Below are positions 61,483-64,000 of a DNA stretch of 64,000 bases, piece after piece. Position 1 is the first letter of the stretch; each line of letters begins with the position of its first letter. Position numbers and translations under genes: made by a program. Under the pieces are notes generated by a model. The model made no database searches. It was given only the letters and a program-made list of their open reading frames with translations, and was not told the origin of the DNA. Source of the DNA: Toxorhynchites rutilus septentrionalis (Eukaryota > Arthropoda > Insecta > Diptera > Culicidae); contig NC_073744.1 in NCBI RefSeq assembly GCF_029784135.1, positions 78,037,935 to 78,101,934 of the forward strand, given 5' to 3'.

Positions 61483-62547
61483 TGCCCATAACGCGCTGTT
61501 AGTGATGCAATTTTTAGCCGATAAGGGCATTCCAGTGCTCGAACATGCCCCGTACTCGCCTTCACAAAAGCCTTCACAAAAGAATAGTTTCAGGCAGAGA
61601 TGTCAACCTTCCTGATTTTTCAGGATTTTCCACACTTTTTGGCTCGTATCCTGACATCCTGAAATACACTTCGATTTTGCCTGATTTTTCAAAAGTGATC
61701 CTGATTTTTTCTATTTTATATCACAATAAAAAAGAATCCTGGTTCAGAACTGTCAGAATAGCCTACATAAAAAGCTCTCCGGTTCTTCCTTGTATAGTGA
61801 TTGCTCTTTCTTTCGTTTATTATTTATTATTACGTATTAATATTTATTTGAATGCTTAAAACACGTAATGCGTTTATTCCACCTGAAAATCCATTATGTT
61901 ATTCGCTTCACAATGACAGAAAATGAAACCGTCAACGCCAATTGAATGGATGAACATTGAGAATAATATTGCGAGATCTTTTTTTCTCTCTCTCTCTCTC
62001 GCTCTCTCCAGAATATTATGTCAAGATTAAAGAGTTATAGATATTTAACAGTTTTTTTTGTAAAGTATATAATTATAAATTATTCAAAAACCGTAAAAAA
62101 TGTATCACATTCATTGTCGTAGTCATAGTATCACGAACCACAATACTAATAATGCATAGTTGTGGAAATGCCTAAAAAAGTAGAAGTAGAAGTTTGCTCA
62201 AGTAAGGTTCAGGTCTCTACAAAATTCATTCAAGGGCAAGAACTTCGCTTCTATGGACAGCATAAAAAATACCTTGAACATTTTTCGACGAGAAAGCCAA
62301 CATGATATATTTGGATATAATTTTAGGACTGTATGAAGCAAAAATGTATGTCTGCCTATGAAAATGATGCATTTGTTCTCCTAAAAATCAGCACAAACTT
62401 TCCGGACACCCCAAAATGAGCTATCCTGATTTATCCTGATTTTTATTTTCATTTTCCCTGATTTTTGCAAATTATAGTTGACAACCCTGGTTTCAGTACT
62501 GCTTCGAACAATGGAAAAAACGTATGGAAAGGTGTGTGAGGAGCCAA
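61483..62547 (+). pseudogene. Mariner transposase fragments flanking the MITE
   Basis: Two pieces, about 61483-61586 and 62497-62547. The first holds the region after the second catalytic Asp (AHNALLVMQF, VLEHAPYS); the second holds the C-terminal QWKKRMERC motif. The N-terminal half and the third catalytic region are missing. It belongs to a different mariner subfamily from that at 39025-41365. Confidence 0.75.
61595..62489. mobile_element. hAT-like MITE, 895 bp
   Basis: Ends CAGAGATGTCAAC and, inverted, CAGGGTTGTCAAC, flanked by 8-bp duplications GTTTCAGG (61587-61594) and GTTTCAGT (62490-62497), 7 of 8 matching. CCTGATTTTTC motifs cluster near both ends. A (CT)n tract lies at about 61985-62010. 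No transposase. Confidence 0.82.
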
Positions 62548-62639
62548 GGGGAGCATATCGTTGTACTGTATTTTTTTAAATATAACCCTCTCTCATAACC
62601 AGTATCGTTATTTAATAGCCATACCTCGTAGTTTTGAGC

Positions 62640-63880
62640 ATATCGACTGGTATCTTAACAATAACACGTGCGATGTTGTCTTCAAGTGCTTGAAGACATG
62701 CTGATTTATCGGGTTGCACAAGAAATTTGGCATACCCTCACAAACGCAGTCCAATGGACAATGGTCCAGGAGATGCATTTAAGGCAGTATTCTAGTCTAG
62801 AAATTTGGAAAAAATAAAAAATAAATTCCTTCATATCACTTTAGTTTAGGTATTAAAAAAGATACTCTAGAAAGGACATATCAAAAAACCTTTTATTTTC
62901 CGAGTTAGAGCCATATTAGTGATGCGGTATCTAACGTGGTACGGTCATAACAATGAACTTCAAACGCGTTTTTCTCGAAACTAGTTTTTTAAAACTGGCG
63001 TACACGATATCTCAAGTTCTACTGATCCGATTCATATCAAATTTATATGGATACAATCTGAAGGCATCTCTCTATCGTATGAACATCTAAAAAATTATAT
63101 ATTTTAAATTTTACTATTTTTAAAAAATCAGGACGTAAACAAACGTTTTAAACCGCATTTTGTTTTTCAAATGGCCGCCATTTTGTCAAAAAACATGTTT
63201 TTGACTTGTCCGAGGTTCATGCGATAGCGGCATTTTTAACTGATTCAGAATCTGTTCGATTTTTTTGTTTCAGATAACCAGAAGAGCTGGAATCGTGTAC
63301 ACCATGGCCCACCTTTTTTTGTTTCCCCCACACTTCATCAGCTCTTAACTATTCTCGTTACGAATATTTTTTCTCCATCAAATTTTTGGTTTATTGTTAA
63401 AAGATAGATAAACAAATAGTGATATAATATATAGTAAACGTGTTCTTTGTTATATTTTTACGAAGCTCGAAAAAACGTCCGAAATTCGTGTCTCTACACT
63501 AGAATATCCCCTTAAGTGGAAATTAGCATGTAGAGCTTGACGGCTATTCTCTAGACAAAATCTGTCTTCGAAAAAGTTATTACATATGATAGAGCGCCTA
63601 TTTCCATGTTATCAAAAATAAGGTGACCAAAATTGTCGATGAAATAAAAAAATATAACTTTCTTATCTTTATAGATAAGAACATAGTTCGACAATGTTGT
63701 AGTCCCAGTTATTAGAGACGAAGTTTTTTTTTTATCTCTTGAAATAACCAATATAGTGCCTTTTTTTTCTAAGTTACGTTCGAGTCACTACTAAAAAAAC
63801 GGATTTTATATTCTAACATTTATATTTCAAATTCTACATACAAACTGTCCTCGAAAGATTTTTAGAACATACAAATACAA
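62640..63880. other. AT-rich stretch without genes
   Basis: No supported reading frame or repeat end. Several stretches such as CGAGTTAGAGCCATATTAG have the look of degraded repeats. Confidence 0.35.
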
Positions 63881-63894
63881 ACATTTTGCGATAC

Positions 63895-63985
63895 AGGACT
63901 TGTCTATATCTTAACTTCACTCAAAGTTATTGATATTATGCAGAAATTGTCTATATCTCAAGTTCACTCAAAGTTATTGATATTT
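63895..63985. repeat. Tandem ~45-bp duplication
   Basis: TTGTCTATATCT.AA.TTCAC followed by TCAAAGTTATTGATATT occurs twice, at about 63900-63940 and 63945-63985. The pattern may continue beyond the window. Confidence 0.85.
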
Positions 63986-64000
63986 ATTCCCGAAAAAAAA

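Larger units (their letters stand above)
61256..62628 (+). mobile_element. Internally deleted mariner, with a MITE inside
   Basis: Inverted ends CGAGGTATGGGTATTAAATA (61256) and the complement of CGAGGTATGGCTATTAAATA (ending 62628), both flanked by TA. Left of the MITE the sequence encodes NNAPAHNALLVMQFLADKG and APYSP-like residues of a mariner transposase. Right of it comes CFEQWKKRMERCVRSQGEH, the enzyme's C-terminus. Most of the gene is deleted. Confidence 0.85.

Overview
The window is nuclear DNA of an insect, most likely a culicine (Aedes-like) mosquito. It is AT-rich, has spliced insect genes with short introns, and holds a dense, nested load of mosquito-type transposons: non-LTR elements, mariner, the DD37E family first described from mosquitoes, pogo, hAT and MITEs, and a tRNA-derived SINE. 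Species assignment is inference. I see no bacterial operons, CRISPR arrays or rRNA genes.

Only two host genes are well supported. A FANK1-like gene (fibronectin III plus ankyrin repeats) lies on + at 28275-29256 in two exons. A Skeletor homologue (two DM13 domains, DOMON, cupredoxin-like region, long tail) lies on - with seven exons between 46630 and 29412. Its 5' start is not found. The two genes are tail to tail, and their poly(A) signals lie past each other, so their 3' ends should overlap. The 12.5-kb Skeletor intron (33194-45731) is packed with transposons. A 128-aa ORF at 59621-60007 is unrecognised and may be a third gene.

Left third (1-22.4 kb): a microsatellite, then a repeat family with GACGTAGGACT-type palindromic ends that carries decayed histone genes (H2A at 430-828 and 12620-12867, H1 at 19955-20055). 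A + strand I-type non-LTR element (about 1.17-11.0 kb) sits between the two H2A copies. It was itself hit by a - strand R1-type element (6537-10851) with a clean 14-bp target duplication. Next come a SINE, hAT-like repeats, and a ZBED-type hAT transposase fragment between inverted arrays of a 145-bp repeat.

Middle (22.4-46.6 kb): a CR1/Jockey-like element inserted in an older short element, the two host genes, and, inside the big Skeletor intron, a second H1-bearing unit inserted in a MITE, three mariner remains, and a pogo-like relic. The largest mariner (39025-41365) contains a 1.05-kb non-LTR fragment with an 11-bp target duplication.

Right third (46.6-64 kb): a second pogo-like relic, a MITE with long terminal repeats, a Tc1 relic split by a DD37E element, a 240-270 bp-arm foldback, an inverted twin of the DD37E element, a 145-bp repeat array with a (TA)n tract, the unknown ORF, and a deleted mariner with a hAT-type MITE inside it.

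The most unusual signal is the histone-bearing repeat family. At least four decayed linker or core histone copies, some with the histone 3' stem-loop or TATA box still visible, are tied to one set of repeat ends. One copy interrupts another transposon.
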